Shown here: positions 27,900-36,688 of the stretch, piece by piece
Layout of the letters: the number at the start of each line of letters is the position of its first letter
How positions within the stretch are numbered: position 1 is the stretch's first letter
Assembly (NCBI GenBank): GCA_947474455.1
Contig: CANJIL010000022.1
Coordinates: 1-45,546, forward strand
Source of the DNA: Hyphomonadaceae bacterium
GTDB taxonomy: Bacteria; Pseudomonadota; Alphaproteobacteria; Caulobacterales; Hyphomonadaceae
Direction of reading: 5' to 3'
Length of the DNA stretch: 45,546 nucleotides
Notes under the pieces: model-generated
Told to the model about the DNA's origin: nothing
Database searches by the model: none
The model's input: the letters and a program-made list of their open reading frames with translations, nothing else
Position numbers and translations under genes: made by a program

Positions 27900-27928
27900 C
27901 TCTAGTCGCTGAGCCCTCGAAAAGTCAA
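27900..27928 (-). promoter_or_regulatory. Putative rpsA promoter
   Basis: Minus strand: TTGACT (27928-27923), 17 bases, CTAGAG (27905-27900). It would give an rpsA leader of about 160 bases. S1 mRNAs in other proteobacteria often have a structured leader through which S1 represses itself, but I only infer that here. Confidence 0.5.
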
Positions 27929-28013
27929 GAGAAAGAGGTATTTCGGGGCCAGTCGCAGTCCGCGACCACTGGGGCGCCGGACCCAGATGTTTGCCATGCA
28001 GCCAACAGGATCT

Positions 28014-28550
28014 TCAGAAATTGGCCCAGACAGGATTTCCGCGCCCGCCCCAGAGCACATACCACCGCCCCGCCACATCAATGATCTGACGCTGTTCTTG
28101 GACACTCGACGCGGACGCGCCGGCCGCCCAAAACGCGCGCTTGAGAGCGTCGAACAAATTTGCAGAAGGGGGTGGCCTCGGCGTTGGCGGTTCCGCGCCC
28201 GGCCGATCCGGCGCAGCGATCAGCCTCCGCCCATAAGCCACAGCCTCGGATGGCGGTATGACGCTTCGCCAAGCCATCTCAATCGTCGACTGATCGAGGA
28301 AAGCAGTGCAGCCCTTCAGAAACTCGCCGCGGAACGAGGTCGCAGCGACGTAGCCGAACGACGCGTTTGAATGGGACGGGACGCCGTAGCCTTTCTCGTG
28401 CAGCAGCTCCACGACTTAGTCACCCGTGCTGCCTTCGATGATTTCCGCATCGGCCCGTTGGTCGCCGGCGTAAAGCCGAGCCAACAGCTTTCGCCAATCT
28501 TACTCATTCCCCGCCTTCGCACGGCCAAGCAGGTCAAGGTCCAGGCCCAT
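28014..28550 (-). pseudogene. Unknown gene broken by two in-frame TAA codons
   Basis: A strong start (GGAGG, 5 bases, ATG at 28550) opens MGLDLDLLGRAKAGNE, then TAA at 28500-28502. The same frame goes on with WRKLLARLYAGDQRADAEII, a second TAA at 28416-28418, and VELLHEKGYGVPSHSNASFG to the end at 28014. Protein-like composition in one frame across both stops suggests a recently inactivated gene of about 178 codons. Only a 132-residue C-terminal part stays open. I do not recognise the family. It lies between rpsA and the SDR gene, where cmk would normally come next. Confidence 0.6.
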
Positions 28551-28665
28551 CTAGTCCTCCCTCGTCCGCCTCCCGCCGAGGATACCGTGAGATTTTGTTT
28601 CGACAAACCTCCATCCGCGGCGGCTTCAGATTGCGTATACATGCGCCGGCAGCGGGGAGACCTAC

Positions 28666-29520
28666 ATGAAATCCATCGTGGTGACGGGCGCATCCAGCGG
28701 CATAGGCTGGGGCTGCGTGAAGGTGCTTACGGCCAAGGGCTTCCAGGTCTTTGGCAGCGTTCGCAGGCAGAGCGACGCCGACAGGCTATCGGCGGAATTC
28801 GGCAGCACCTTCACGCCGCTGATGTTCGACGTCACCGACGAAGCCGCGGTCGCCTTGGCCGTAAAGAGCGTAGCTGCAAAGCTCGCGGGCGAGCCCCTCT
28901 TCGGCCTCGTCAACAATGCCGGCATCGCCAATCCCGGGCCCCTGCTCCATCTCGACATCGCTGCTTTCCGCCAGCAGATGGAGGTGAACGTCACCGGCCA
29001 GCTCATCGTCACGCAGACCTTCGCTCCGCTCCTTGGCGCGACGCCTGACGCGACGTCGAAAGCGCGCGGCCGCATCTGCATGATGAGTTCGGTCGGCGGA
29101 AAGGTGGGCTCGCCCTTCGTCGGTCCATACAACGCATCCAAGTTCGCACTCGAAGGGCTCTCCGAAAGCCTTCGCCGCGAGTTGATGATCTACGGCGTCG
29201 ACGTAATCATCATCGCCCCCGGCGCCATCGCCACGCCGATCTGGGACAAGGCCGATGCAATGGATGTGTCCCGCTACGCCAACACGCCCTACGCAAAAGC
29301 GCTCGACACGGTGAAGCGCTACATGGTCAACCTCGGTCGCAACGGCCTCCCGCCAGAACGCATCGGCGAGACCGTCCACACAGCGCTGACGGCCACGAAC
29401 CCGAAGACCCGCTACGTCGTCACACCCGAACCCTTCACCAACTGGCTGAGCAACCGCCTCCCCAAGCGAATGATCGACAACGCCATCGCCACACGCCTGG
29501 GTCTGACGCGCCGGATCTAA
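28666..29520 (+). CDS. Short-chain dehydrogenase/reductase (SDR)
   Basis: 284 residues, classical SDR, NAD(P)-dependent oxidoreductase. Cofactor loop TGASSGIG (residues 7-14), DVTD after strand 3, NNAG (83-86), catalytic Ser in MMSSVGG (about 141) and YNASK (Tyr155, Lys159). VRR at the end of strand 2 suggests a preference for NADP(H). The long C-terminal part (RYVVTPEPFTNWLSNRLPKRMID) is common in SDRs acting on lipids or steroids. It is on the opposite strand to the housekeeping genes around it, so it is probably a later insertion between rpsA and cmk. Confidence 0.9.
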   Translation: MKSIVVTGASSGIGWGCVKVLTAKGFQVFGSVRRQSDADRLSAEFGSTFTPLMFDVTDEAAVALAVKSVAAKLAGEPLFGLVNNAGIANPGPLLHLDIAAFRQQMEVNVTGQLIVTQTFAPLLGATPDATSKARGRICMMSSVGGKVGSPFVGPYNASKFALEGLSESLRRELMIYGVDVIIIAPGAIATPIWDKADAMDVSRYANTPYAKALDTVKRYMVNLGRNGLPPERIGETVHTALTATNPKTRYVVTPEPFTNWLSNRLPKRMIDNAIATRLGLTRRI

Positions 29521-29542
29521 AGCCAAGCGTTTGAAACAAGGC

Positions 29543-30226
29543 TCAGCCCTGCGGCTTCTTCGCCGCCGCCTTTTTCGCGGTCTTCTTCGCAACGGGCTTC
29601 GACGCTCCCCTGCGCTCCTCGATAATCTCGAGCGCCCTCGCCAGCGTCTGGTCGGGATTCGTCAGCGTCGTGTCCATCCAGATTGCGTCGTCAGCCGGCT
29701 TCATCGGCGCATCCTTGCGCGCCGCATCGCGCGTATCGCGCTCCTTGAGCTGTTCCCGCACGCTTTGGGGCGTCACCGCCTCGCTCATGCCGGCAAGTTC
29801 GAGATATCTGCGCCGCGCTCGCTCCTCGACCGCAGCGTCCACCCACAGCTTCACGTCGGCATCCGGCGCGATCACCGTGCCGATGTCGCGCCCGTCCAGA
29901 ACCGCTCCGCCCTTCTGCTGGGCGAATTTCCGTTGCAGCTCGAACAGCGCCCGTCGCACCGCGCCAAGCGAGGCCACCACCGAGGCCGCCGCTCCGACCC
30001 TCGCCGCCCGCAACTCTCGCTCATCGAACTCCGAAAGATCGACATGCACCGCCAGCAGCGCACATTCTCGCTCGTCCTTGAAGTCGATCCCCTTGTTGAT
30101 CGCCGACGCTGCGACCGCGCGATACAGCAGCCCGGTGTCCAGATGCGGCAGCCCGTAATGCGCCGCCAGTCGCTTGGCGAGCGTGCCCTTGCCGGAAGAT
30201 GTCGTGCCGTCGATTGCAATGATCAT
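29543..30226 (-). CDS. cmk: Cytidylate kinase with a basic Lys/Ala tail
   Basis: 227 residues from ATG 30226 (MIIAIDGTTSSGKGT); a longer open frame upstream has no kinase similarity. P-loop GTTSSGKGT at residues 7-15. DTGLLYRAVA binds CMP, LDGRDIGTVIAPDADVKLWV is the Cmk signature, and RDTRDAARKDAPMKPA is the LID region. The end carries an added basic stretch, KPVAKKTAKKAAAKKPQG, resembling a histone-H1-like tail and not needed for kinase activity. Usual neighbour of aroA and rpsA. Confidence 0.94.
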   Translation of the reverse strand: MIIAIDGTTSSGKGTLAKRLAAHYGLPHLDTGLLYRAVAASAINKGIDFKDERECALLAVHVDLSEFDERELRAARVGAAASVVASLGAVRRALFELQRKFAQQKGGAVLDGRDIGTVIAPDADVKLWVDAAVEERARRRYLELAGMSEAVTPQSVREQLKERDTRDAARKDAPMKPADDAIWMDTTLTNPDQTLARALEIIEERRGASKPVAKKTAKKAAAKKPQG

Positions 30227-30375
30227 GGCGCATGCCCTTTCGAGGCATGGCCTTGGGCTGTCAAGCCGCTTGCGTCTGCCCGCGGCCGTGACGTTACCGC
30301 GACATCTGGGCCACGGTAGAAGCTTCAAGCATCGCGCTATAGTCGATCCCGTATAACGGGTGGCTAAGCAGTATC

Positions 30376-30381
30376 TATAAT
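30376..30381 (+). promoter_or_regulatory. Candidate -10 element of the receptor remnant
   Basis: A perfect TATAAT 27 bases before the ATG at 30408. No good -35 box at the usual distance (ATAACG lies there), so only the -10 is supported. Confidence 0.3.
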
Positions 30382-30407
30382 CAAACATAACGCTGCGGGG
30401 GGGACTT

Positions 30408-30755
30408 ATGAACTTCGCTGGCATCAGCCGGGCCGCTCTGCTTCCCGGCATTCTGACCGCGCCAATCGGCGCCGCCATCGCGCAGGAAACCGCCGATCGC
30501 GACACCGCCTTCGTGCTTGGCCGCATCGACACCGGTATCACGAGCGGCGATGGCGAGGTCGCCTCCTCCAGCGGCGCGGAAAAGATGCGCAACTTCGACC
30601 GCGCCAGCTTCGATGAAGCGCTCGATCACATCCGGGGCGCAAACGCGTCCAACACCGGCCGTTCGCGCAACAAGCGCCTGATTTTCGTCCGCGGCTTCGA
30701 CCGTCTTCAGACCAGGCCGCAAGAAGGCCGCGACTTCTCGCTGTCGCTGCGCTGA
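30408..30755 (+). pseudogene. TonB-dependent receptor remnant (signal peptide, partial plug, C-terminal end)
   Basis: 115 residues with a GGGGGGGA ribosome site. MNFAGISRAALLPGILTAPI starts a signal peptide. LGRIDTGITSGDGEV and FDRASFDEALDHIRGANASN, then TGRSRNKRLIFVRGFDRLQT match the plug domain of TonB-dependent (siderophore-type) receptors, where one expects xxLDxALNLVPGVxxxNTGGSRNExxxxVRGFDRxQ. The match breaks off at RGFDRLQT. The last residues, EGRDFSLSLR, look like the final beta-strand of such receptors, so a deletion of several hundred codons may have joined the two ends. It cannot form a barrel. It lies between cmk and aroA. Confidence 0.65.
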
Positions 30756-30768
30756 GGAACTAGGCCCG

Positions 30769-32097
30769 CTATGTCTGGGTGTGGACGACGTCCGCGCCCA
30801 ACACGGACATGTGCTCGAAAAATTCGGGATAGCTGGTTGCGATCATGGCGATGTCGTCGACCGTGACGGCGTCCTGCGCCGCGGATCCCATCACTAGCGC
30901 CGACATGGCGATACGGTGGTCATGGCGGGCTTCGACCGTGCCGCCGCCAGGAACGCCGCGCGCGCCGCGCCCGGTCACGACAAAGCCATCCGGCAGCTCC
31001 TCCACCGAAACGCCGCTTACAGCCAGCATGGCGCAGATCGCCTTGATGCGGTCGCTTTCCTTGACGCGCAGCTCGGCGGCGCCCGTAACCGTGGTCTTGC
31101 CGTCCGCAAACGCCGCCAGCACCGCGAAGATCGGCAGTTCGTCGATCATTGACGGCACCAGCGCGGGATCCAGCAAGACGCCGCGAAGGCGTGAGGGCGA
31201 GGCGATCACGCGCACCGTGTCTTCGCCTGTCGCCTGGCCGTCCTCTTCGGTACGCAACTCCGCGCCCATCGCCCTGGCTGCGTCGACAAAGCCCGTGCGC
31301 GTGCGGTTGTCGAGCATGCCCGTTACGCTGACCCCGCCTTCGCCCGCGATCAGCGCCATCGCCAGCGCGAATGCCGCAGAGGAAGGATCGCCCGCCACAA
31401 CCGCCTTGAGCGATTTCAGCATCTGACCGCCGCGCAGCGATACGACCGGCCCGCCGTGCGGCCGCTGCTCAACGCCAACCTCGACGCCAAAGGCGCGCAG
31501 CATCCGCTCCGTATGGTCCCGCGTTGCTTCTTTCTCCTCGACGACCGTCACGCCGTCCGCGCGCAGGCCTGCGAGCATCACCGCCGACTTCACCTGCGCC
31601 GACGCCTCCGGCGGGGCATAGCGGATCGCCTTGAGACCGCCGCCTCGAATCACAACAGGCAGCCGGCCGCCTGGCGCCGTCTCACACGTCACGCCCATCT
31701 CCCGCAGCGGCTTCAGAACCCGCTCCATCGGGCGCGAGGAGAGCGATGCGTCACCCACGAAGCGGGCGCTGACCTCGTGGCCGCCGACCAGGCCCATCAT
31801 CAGGCGCGCGCCCGTGCCGGAATTGCCGAAATCGAGGTCGGCCCGCGGCGTGGAAAACCCGTTCGACCCGACGCCCTCGATCGTCCAGGCGCCAGGGCTT
31901 GTGCGCGCCACGCGCGCGCCCAGCGCCTTGACGGCTTTGGCGGTGTTGAGAACGTCCTCGCCTTCAAGAAGCCCGGTAATCGTCGATTCGCCGCTCGCCA
32001 CGGCCGCCATCATGATGGCGCGATGGGAGCAGGATTTGTCGCCGGGGGCCCGAACCGATCCCGCGATCTGACTGACAGGTCTTGAGATCGCTCGCAT
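30769..32097 (-). CDS. aroA: EPSP synthase (3-phosphoshikimate 1-carboxyvinyltransferase), class II-like
   Basis: 442 residues, sixth step of the shikimate pathway. APGDKSCSHRAIMMAA binds shikimate-3-phosphate. RPMERVLKPLREMG, SAQVKSAVMLAGL and LRVKESDRI are typical. The overall pattern resembles class II (CP4-like) enzymes, but the inhibitor-site loop reads FGNSGTGAR (Gly94), where CP4 has Ala. This residue alone would not predict the strong glyphosate tolerance of CP4. It is divergent from the TIGR02300 gene. Confidence 0.95.
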   Translation of the reverse strand: MRAISRPVSQIAGSVRAPGDKSCSHRAIMMAAVASGESTITGLLEGEDVLNTAKAVKALGARVARTSPGAWTIEGVGSNGFSTPRADLDFGNSGTGARLMMGLVGGHEVSARFVGDASLSSRPMERVLKPLREMGVTCETAPGGRLPVVIRGGGLKAIRYAPPEASAQVKSAVMLAGLRADGVTVVEEKEATRDHTERMLRAFGVEVGVEQRPHGGPVVSLRGGQMLKSLKAVVAGDPSSAAFALAMALIAGEGGVSVTGMLDNRTRTGFVDAARAMGAELRTEEDGQATGEDTVRVIASPSRLRGVLLDPALVPSMIDELPIFAVLAAFADGKTTVTGAAELRVKESDRIKAICAMLAVSGVSVEELPDGFVVTGRGARGVPGGGTVEARHDHRIAMSALVMGSAAQDAVTVDDIAMIATSYPEFFEHMSVLGADVVHTQT

Positions 32098-32219
32098 GGA
32101 CTAATAAGCGCCCTTTTGCAGGTCTGTGGAAAGCCCACGCGAAGCCACTGGACTCCGAGAAACATGGGCGCTTTACAGGTTCGCGCAGACATGGCAAGCG
32201 CCCGACCCAAGCATGGGGA

Positions 32220-32741
32220 ATGAACTTGGCCAACACTGACCTCGGCGAAAAGCATATCTGCCCGGAATGCGGGTCCAGATTCTACGACCTCGGCAAGAAC
32301 CCGCCCGTCTGTCCAAAGTGCAAGACCGTCCTTGAATTGACCGCTGAACCGGCCAAGCCGAAGAAGGCCGCTGCCGCCAAGTCGAAGCCCGTCGCCGTCA
32401 AGAAGGCCGCGCCCGTCGTTGATGACGAGGATGATGAGGACGAGGACGACGACGAGGACGACGACGATGAGGAGGATGACGACGAGGACGACGAGGACGA
32501 TATCGACCTCGACGAAGACGATGACGAAGTCCTTGAAACCGAGGACGAGGAAGAAGATGTCGCTGTGCCGGCCAAGACAAAGGTCAAGCCTGCCTTCTCC
32601 CCGGGCGATGACGACGATGACGTCGACGACGAACTTGAGGACGATGACGAAGACGATGATGATCTGACGATCATCGATGAGGACGACGAATTCGAGGATG
32701 ACGACCTCGAGGACGGCGCTGCGGAGGAACAAGAGACCTGA
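32220..32741 (+). CDS. TIGR02300 / FYDLN acid family protein
   Basis: 173 residues from ATG 32220. A TTG at 32226 (MANTDLGEKH) has a better-spaced GGGGA and fits the family start, so it may be the true one. Residues about 10-40 form a small zinc ribbon (CPECGSRFYDLGKNPPVCPKC) with the motif that names the family. A Lys/Ala-rich linker follows, then an almost purely Asp/Glu tail of about 110 residues. The family is largely restricted to alphaproteobacteria and its function is unknown. Divergent from aroA and followed by a strong terminator. Confidence 0.9.
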   Translation: MNLANTDLGEKHICPECGSRFYDLGKNPPVCPKCKTVLELTAEPAKPKKAAAAKSKPVAVKKAAPVVDDEDDEDEDDDEDDDDEEDDDEDDEDDIDLDEDDDEVLETEDEEEDVAVPAKTKVKPAFSPGDDDDDVDDELEDDDEDDDDLTIIDEDDEFEDDDLEDGAAEEQET

Positions 32742-32765
32742 TCCGCGCCCACATCCAGCAAACGA

Positions 32766-32796
32766 AACGGCCCGCGGCTATCCGCGGGCCGTTTTC
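32766..32796 (+). terminator. Rho-independent terminator after the FYDLN gene
   Basis: ACGGCCCGCGG-CTAT-CCGCGGGCCGT followed by TTTCGCTTTC: an 11-bp perfect stem. It may also end the tRNA transcript coming from the other strand, about 20 bases away. Confidence 0.9.
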
Positions 32797-32813
32797 GCTT
32801 TCAGGCCGGAAGG

Positions 32814-32891
<78 letters not shown>

Positions 32892-32946
32892 ACTTCCGTG
32901 GATCAGGGTGTTGGCCAAGGCCGCCCCCCGATTTGGGAGCGCGTTG

Positions 32947-32973
32947 CTTATACTGCGGCTCCCCGCTGATCAA
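32947..32973 (-). promoter_or_regulatory. Candidate tRNA-Ala promoter
   Basis: Minus strand TTGATC, then TATAAG after 15 bases, about 55 bases before the tRNA. The -35 box overlaps a 7-bp palindrome (CCCCGCT...AGCGGGG, 32961-32979). The spacing is short, so confidence is low. Confidence 0.3.
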
Positions 32974-33126
32974 GCGGGGAAAAACAAGGGCGGCGAATAA
33001 CTGAAATTCTGACCTTTTTACCGGGAACGATGTGCGATCACCGCATCTGGCCGCCTGTCCAGGAAAGGTTGGCGCCTAGGTTCTCCACCGAATGCGCGGC
33101 CATCGAATCCTAACTCACGTGCGAAG

Positions 33127-33672
33127 GCATGCTGCGTCCGATTCATTCCGCAGCTTCTGCTCGGGATCCGCTTCCTCTCGCTGGGCGGCTAGCTGGCCCT
33201 GGAATTCGCCCTCGACAATCCCGGGAAGGTCGTCTCGCTGGTGACCATTGCATCCTGCACATTCGGGCTAACCGGAGAGGAAGCTGCGGATCGGGTGCGC
33301 GCGCTGGAGCTTCTGGAAAAGCACGACTACAGGGGCATACCGCAGGCGCGCATCAATCAGTTCGTCCACCCCTCGCTCCTCTCGGACCCGGCCGTCGCGA
33401 GCGTCGTCCACGCCATGGACCGGGATCTGGGCAAGGCTGTGCTGGTCGCCCGGCTCAGAGAAAGCAGCACGCCCCCTCACTGGCCTCGCGCCTGCCTGAG
33501 CTCGATATTCTGGTCCTGCTGATCGGAGCGGCAGCGATCCGTTCGCGCCTGGCAGTCGGTCGAATAGATGGCCGCGCTGAATCCGGGCGCCAAAGTCATC
33601 AAGGCGGCGGCTGCGGGGCACATGGTCCTGCTGGAACAGCCAGACTGGCTGGCCGTCCACATAATTGAGTTT
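33127..33672 (+). pseudogene. Alpha/beta hydrolase, broken by a TAG and frameshifts
   Basis: Pieces of one hydrolase in shifting frames. Frame 1 reads FLSLGG, TAG at 33190-33192, then LALEFALDNPGKVVSL, TIASCTFGLTGEEAADR and on to VARLRESST. Frame 3 then carries SLASRLPELDILVLLIG near 33480-33530. Frame 1 returns with NPGAKVIKAAAAGHMVLLEQ (from about 33577), holding the catalytic His. The first stop falls in the nucleophile elbow (normally GxSxGG). At least one nonsense codon and two compensating frameshifts show a dead gene. The N-terminal third is not recognisable. The 3' end abuts the stop of ptsN on the other strand. Confidence 0.75.
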
Positions 33673-33683
33673 ACAGCTGAAGA

Positions 33684-34166
33684 TCAGGCCGCGTTGATCG
33701 CCCTGTCCGGGGAGAGGATCGCCAGCACTGCCTCCTCCGTCTGCGCCTGACGCAAGGCAGAGCGAATGCGCTCCTGCCGGAATACACGGGCTGCACGGGC
33801 CAGCGCCCGCAGATGGTCCGCCCCGGCGTCCGTCGGCGCCAGAAGCATGAACACCAGGTCGGCGGGCCGTTCGTCGATCGCCTCGAAATCGGCCGGCTCC
33901 AGAAGGCGCGCAAAGCCGCCCACCGGACGCGACAGGGTCTCGATCCTTGCGTGCGGGATGGCGACGCCCTCGCCCACGCCGGTCGCGCCCAGACGCTCGC
34001 GCTCAAGCACGGCCTCATGGACCTGCCGCGCATCAAGCCCAAGGGCGGTGGCCATGACACCGGACATTTCCGCCAGCACCTGCTTGCGGCCTTTCCAGCG
34101 CGCACGCGCGACGACTGCATTGGGAAGAAGAAGCTCACCGAGGCTCGTAACGACCGGACCGTTCAT
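33684..34166 (-). CDS. ptsN: PtsN, nitrogen-type PTS EIIA protein
   Basis: 160 residues, EIIA-Ntr regulator phosphorylated through PtsP and NPr. Phospho-acceptor His72 lies in GVAIPHARIE. LVFMLLAPTDAGADHLRALARAAR is the conserved core. In alphaproteobacteria this family affects potassium balance and the stringent response. It follows hpf and rpoN on the same strand, the usual cluster. Confidence 0.95.
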   Translation of the reverse strand: MNGPVVTSLGELLLPNAVVARARWKGRKQVLAEMSGVMATALGLDARQVHEAVLERERLGATGVGEGVAIPHARIETLSRPVGGFARLLEPADFEAIDERPADLVFMLLAPTDAGADHLRALARAARVFRQERIRSALRQAQTEEAVLAILSPDRAINAA

Positions 34167-34333
34167 CGGCGGCCCTCGACCGGCATAACAAGCTGCACCG
34201 TCATAACTCTACCAGTCCCTCCCGAGGGGACGCTCCAAGGCCCGATGGACAAGACCATAGGGCAATAACTCGCGAGAGCGCCAATGGGCGCACGTTCCAT
34301 TGGAAGACATCTGCAAATTTTCAGCCGTGATGT

Positions 34334-34951
34334 TCAGCCGTCTTTGCCGGGGTCTACCCAGCCAACATTACCGTCGTGCCGGCGATACACCATATTCAGC
34401 CGGCCGTGGGCCGCATTGCGGAACAGGACTGCCGGAGAATCCGCCAGTTCAAGCTGCATCACCGCCATGGAAACGGTCATAGTGCGAATGTTCGTGTCCG
34501 ATTCTGCGACAATAGCCGGGGAATCCCCGGCTAACCCGTCGAGGCCGGATTCGGCGCCGAACTCGCGGTCCGGTTCATTGGATTCATCGAGGGGGAGAAT
34601 AATCCGCTCGGCCGCGATCTCGGGCAACGCGCCGTTGCCGTTGCCGTTGGCGGTGCTGCGATGATCGCGGAGGCGGTTCTTGTAGCGGCGCACGCGTTTC
34701 TCGATCTTGTCGAGCGCCATCTCGAAGGCTTGGTAGCCGTCATCGCCTTCGCCATGCGCCTGCAGCGTCACGCCAGAGGGAAGGTGGATCGAGCAGTCGC
34801 AGTAAAACGCCCAGCCGGGCTTCGAGACAGTGACGAACGCTTCGCCCGTGCGGTTGAAATACTTCGATACGCGGGACTCCAGACCGAACGATATTCGCTC
34901 CTGCAAGGCGGCGCCGACTTCGATTTTCTTACCGGCGATCTGGACTTGCAA
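34334..34951 (-). CDS. hpf: Long ribosome hibernation promoting factor
   Basis: 205 residues, long HPF. The N-terminal domain (1-100, MQVQIAGKKIEVGAALQERI) binds the decoding region of 30S. A Gly/Asn-rich linker (NGNGNGALPEI) joins it to the C-terminal dimerisation domain (about 150-205; VMQLELADSPAVLFRNAAHG), which pairs two ribosomes into 100S particles. Sits between rpoN and ptsN, the common order. Confidence 0.95.
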   Translation of the reverse strand: MQVQIAGKKIEVGAALQERISFGLESRVSKYFNRTGEAFVTVSKPGWAFYCDCSIHLPSGVTLQAHGEGDDGYQAFEMALDKIEKRVRRYKNRLRDHRSTANGNGNGALPEIAAERIILPLDESNEPDREFGAESGLDGLAGDSPAIVAESDTNIRTMTVSMAVMQLELADSPAVLFRNAAHGRLNMVYRRHDGNVGWVDPGKDG

Positions 34952-34971
34952 GATGAGGCTCCTTTTCTGAA

Positions 34972-34991
34972 CCCTCGCGCGGGCGCGAGGA
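34972..34991 (-). other. GC-rich hairpin in the hpf leader
   Basis: CCTCGCG-(4)-CGCGAGG inverted repeat about 20-40 bases before the hpf ATG on the minus strand, just upstream of its ribosome site (AAAAGGAGCC). It has no U-tract, so it is not a clear terminator. It could influence hpf translation or partly end the rpoN transcript. Confidence 0.4.
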
Positions 34992-35061
34992 TCACCCCGA
35001 CCTTCCTATGTAAGTCTGCGTTCGCCGGACATGAAGGTCAACGTCAAGAAACAAGATCAGT

Positions 35062-36567
35062 TCAGCCGCCGGAGGCAAAAATGCGGCGGCGCTCCACAGA
35101 GGAGGGAATTCGGAGCGACTCCCGGTACTTGGCGACAGTGCGGCGCGCGATATCTATACCAAAGGCGCGGAGACGCTCGACAATCTGGTCGTCCGAGAGG
35201 ACAGCATCCTTGCTCTCCGTGTCGATCATGTCCTTGATACGGTGCCGCACAGCTTCGGCGGAGTGCGACTCGCCTCCCTGCACTGACGGAATCGAGGCCG
35301 AGAAGAAGTATTTCAACTCGAAAACGCCACGCGGGGTCGAGACATACTTGTTCGATGTAACTCGGCTTACCGTCGACTCGTGCATTTCGACAGCGTCAGC
35401 CACGGTCTTGAGATTGAGCGGCCGCAGCGCCCTTACGCCTGAAACGAAGAACCCGTCCTGCTGACGCACGATTTCGGACGCCACTTTCAGGATGGTGCGG
35501 GCGCGCTGGTCGAGCGACTTGATCAGCCAGTTGGCATTTGCTTGGCATTCGGAGATGAAAGCCTTTTCCTCTTCCGTCTTGGAGAGGCCCGAGACCTCGG
35601 CATAGTAGGTCCGGTCAAGCAGCACGCGCGGCAGCGTATCGGCGTTGAGTTCCACCGAATACGCGCCGTTCGGCATCTCGCGCACGAAAACGTCTGGCGT
35701 GATGGCAGGGGCCGCATCGCCGGCAAACGCCGCACCCGGACGTGGCGTCAGCGTGCGAAGCTCGGCCAGCATGTCGATTACATCTTCCTGGTCTACGCCG
35801 CAGATTTCCGCGAGACGCTTGAAGTCACGGCGCGCCGCGATCTCGAGATTTTCCATAAGCTTCTGCATCGCAGGATCGAAGCGATCACGCTCAATAAGCT
35901 GCAGCGACAGGCATTCTTGGAGGTTGCGAGCCATGACGCCAGTGGGCTCGAAGCCCTGGCAGGTCTGCAGCACCGCTTCCGCATCTTCGTATTCAACGCC
36001 GAGCGCATTTGCGATCTCGTTGAGGTCGCCGCGCATGAAGCCAGACTCATCCGTTTCTTCGATGAGCCGCGAGGCGATTAGACGATCTGAATCGATCAGT
36101 CCGGCGATCTGAAGTTGATCATCGAGGTGATCGCGAAGGGATTTCTCCTCCGCCGTGATCGACTCGAGATCGAAATCTTCCGAGCGCTGCTTGCCCGAGC
36201 CCGCTTTCGACCAGTCGAGCTGCGCCGAGGGACCGCCCTGGCTGCCGGCGTCGGGCGCTTCCGAGGGGCTGTCGTTTTCGTAGACATCGTCGGAGCGGGC
36301 ATCGAGATCACGGCTGGCCTCGTTGGCGCCGCTGGCTTCGTCAAGCCGCATCTCTTCGCGTTTCTCGGAGACCTTCTCGGGCGCCTCGCCATCGCCGGCG
36401 CCTTCATTCTCGGCGCGGGCGAGAAGCGGATTCCGCTCGATCTCGGCCTCGACATATTCCTGGAGTTCGACGTTGGAGAGCTGGAGCAGCTTGATCGCCT
36501 GCTGCAGCTGCGGCGTCATAACAAGGGATTGCCCCTGTCTCAGCTGCAGACGATGCGCAAGCGCCAC
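35062..36567 (-). CDS. rpoN: RNA polymerase sigma-54 factor
   Basis: 501 residues from GTG 36567 (MALAHRLQLRQGQSLVMTPQ), preceded by GGGAGG. The longer ORF to 36615 adds no conserved sequence. The Gln/Leu-rich activator-interaction region (QLQQAIKLLQLSNVELQEYV) is N-terminal, followed by an acidic linker, the core-binding domain and the C-terminal RpoN box, ARRTVAKYRESLRIPSS, near residue 474. Directs enhancer-dependent transcription, typically nitrogen and flagellar genes. Confidence 0.96.
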   Translation of the reverse strand: MALAHRLQLRQGQSLVMTPQLQQAIKLLQLSNVELQEYVEAEIERNPLLARAENEGAGDGEAPEKVSEKREEMRLDEASGANEASRDLDARSDDVYENDSPSEAPDAGSQGGPSAQLDWSKAGSGKQRSEDFDLESITAEEKSLRDHLDDQLQIAGLIDSDRLIASRLIEETDESGFMRGDLNEIANALGVEYEDAEAVLQTCQGFEPTGVMARNLQECLSLQLIERDRFDPAMQKLMENLEIAARRDFKRLAEICGVDQEDVIDMLAELRTLTPRPGAAFAGDAAPAITPDVFVREMPNGAYSVELNADTLPRVLLDRTYYAEVSGLSKTEEEKAFISECQANANWLIKSLDQRARTILKVASEIVRQQDGFFVSGVRALRPLNLKTVADAVEMHESTVSRVTSNKYVSTPRGVFELKYFFSASIPSVQGGESHSAEAVRHRIKDMIDTESKDAVLSDDQIVERLRAFGIDIARRTVAKYRESLRIPSSVERRRIFASGG

Positions 36568-36688
36568 AACGACCTCCCAGAACCCAACCCGGATCAAGCC
36601 CGACCGGCTGACCACCCGACTTGAGTCACATTAACCAACCGGTATTAAAATTGCATAATCGGCAACGTCAGAACCGTCGGAAATCACG

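Noticed and set aside
25881-27905. 674-codon open frame on the plus strand antisense to rpsA
   Set aside because: The minus strand encodes ribosomal protein S1 with clear repeats. The antisense frame is open because of GC-rich codon bias and contains no coherent domain.
30769-32097. Class II EPSP synthase as a glyphosate-resistance gene
   Set aside because: It is the only aroA seen and sits in its housekeeping location, and the inhibitor-site residue is Gly rather than the Ala of CP4.
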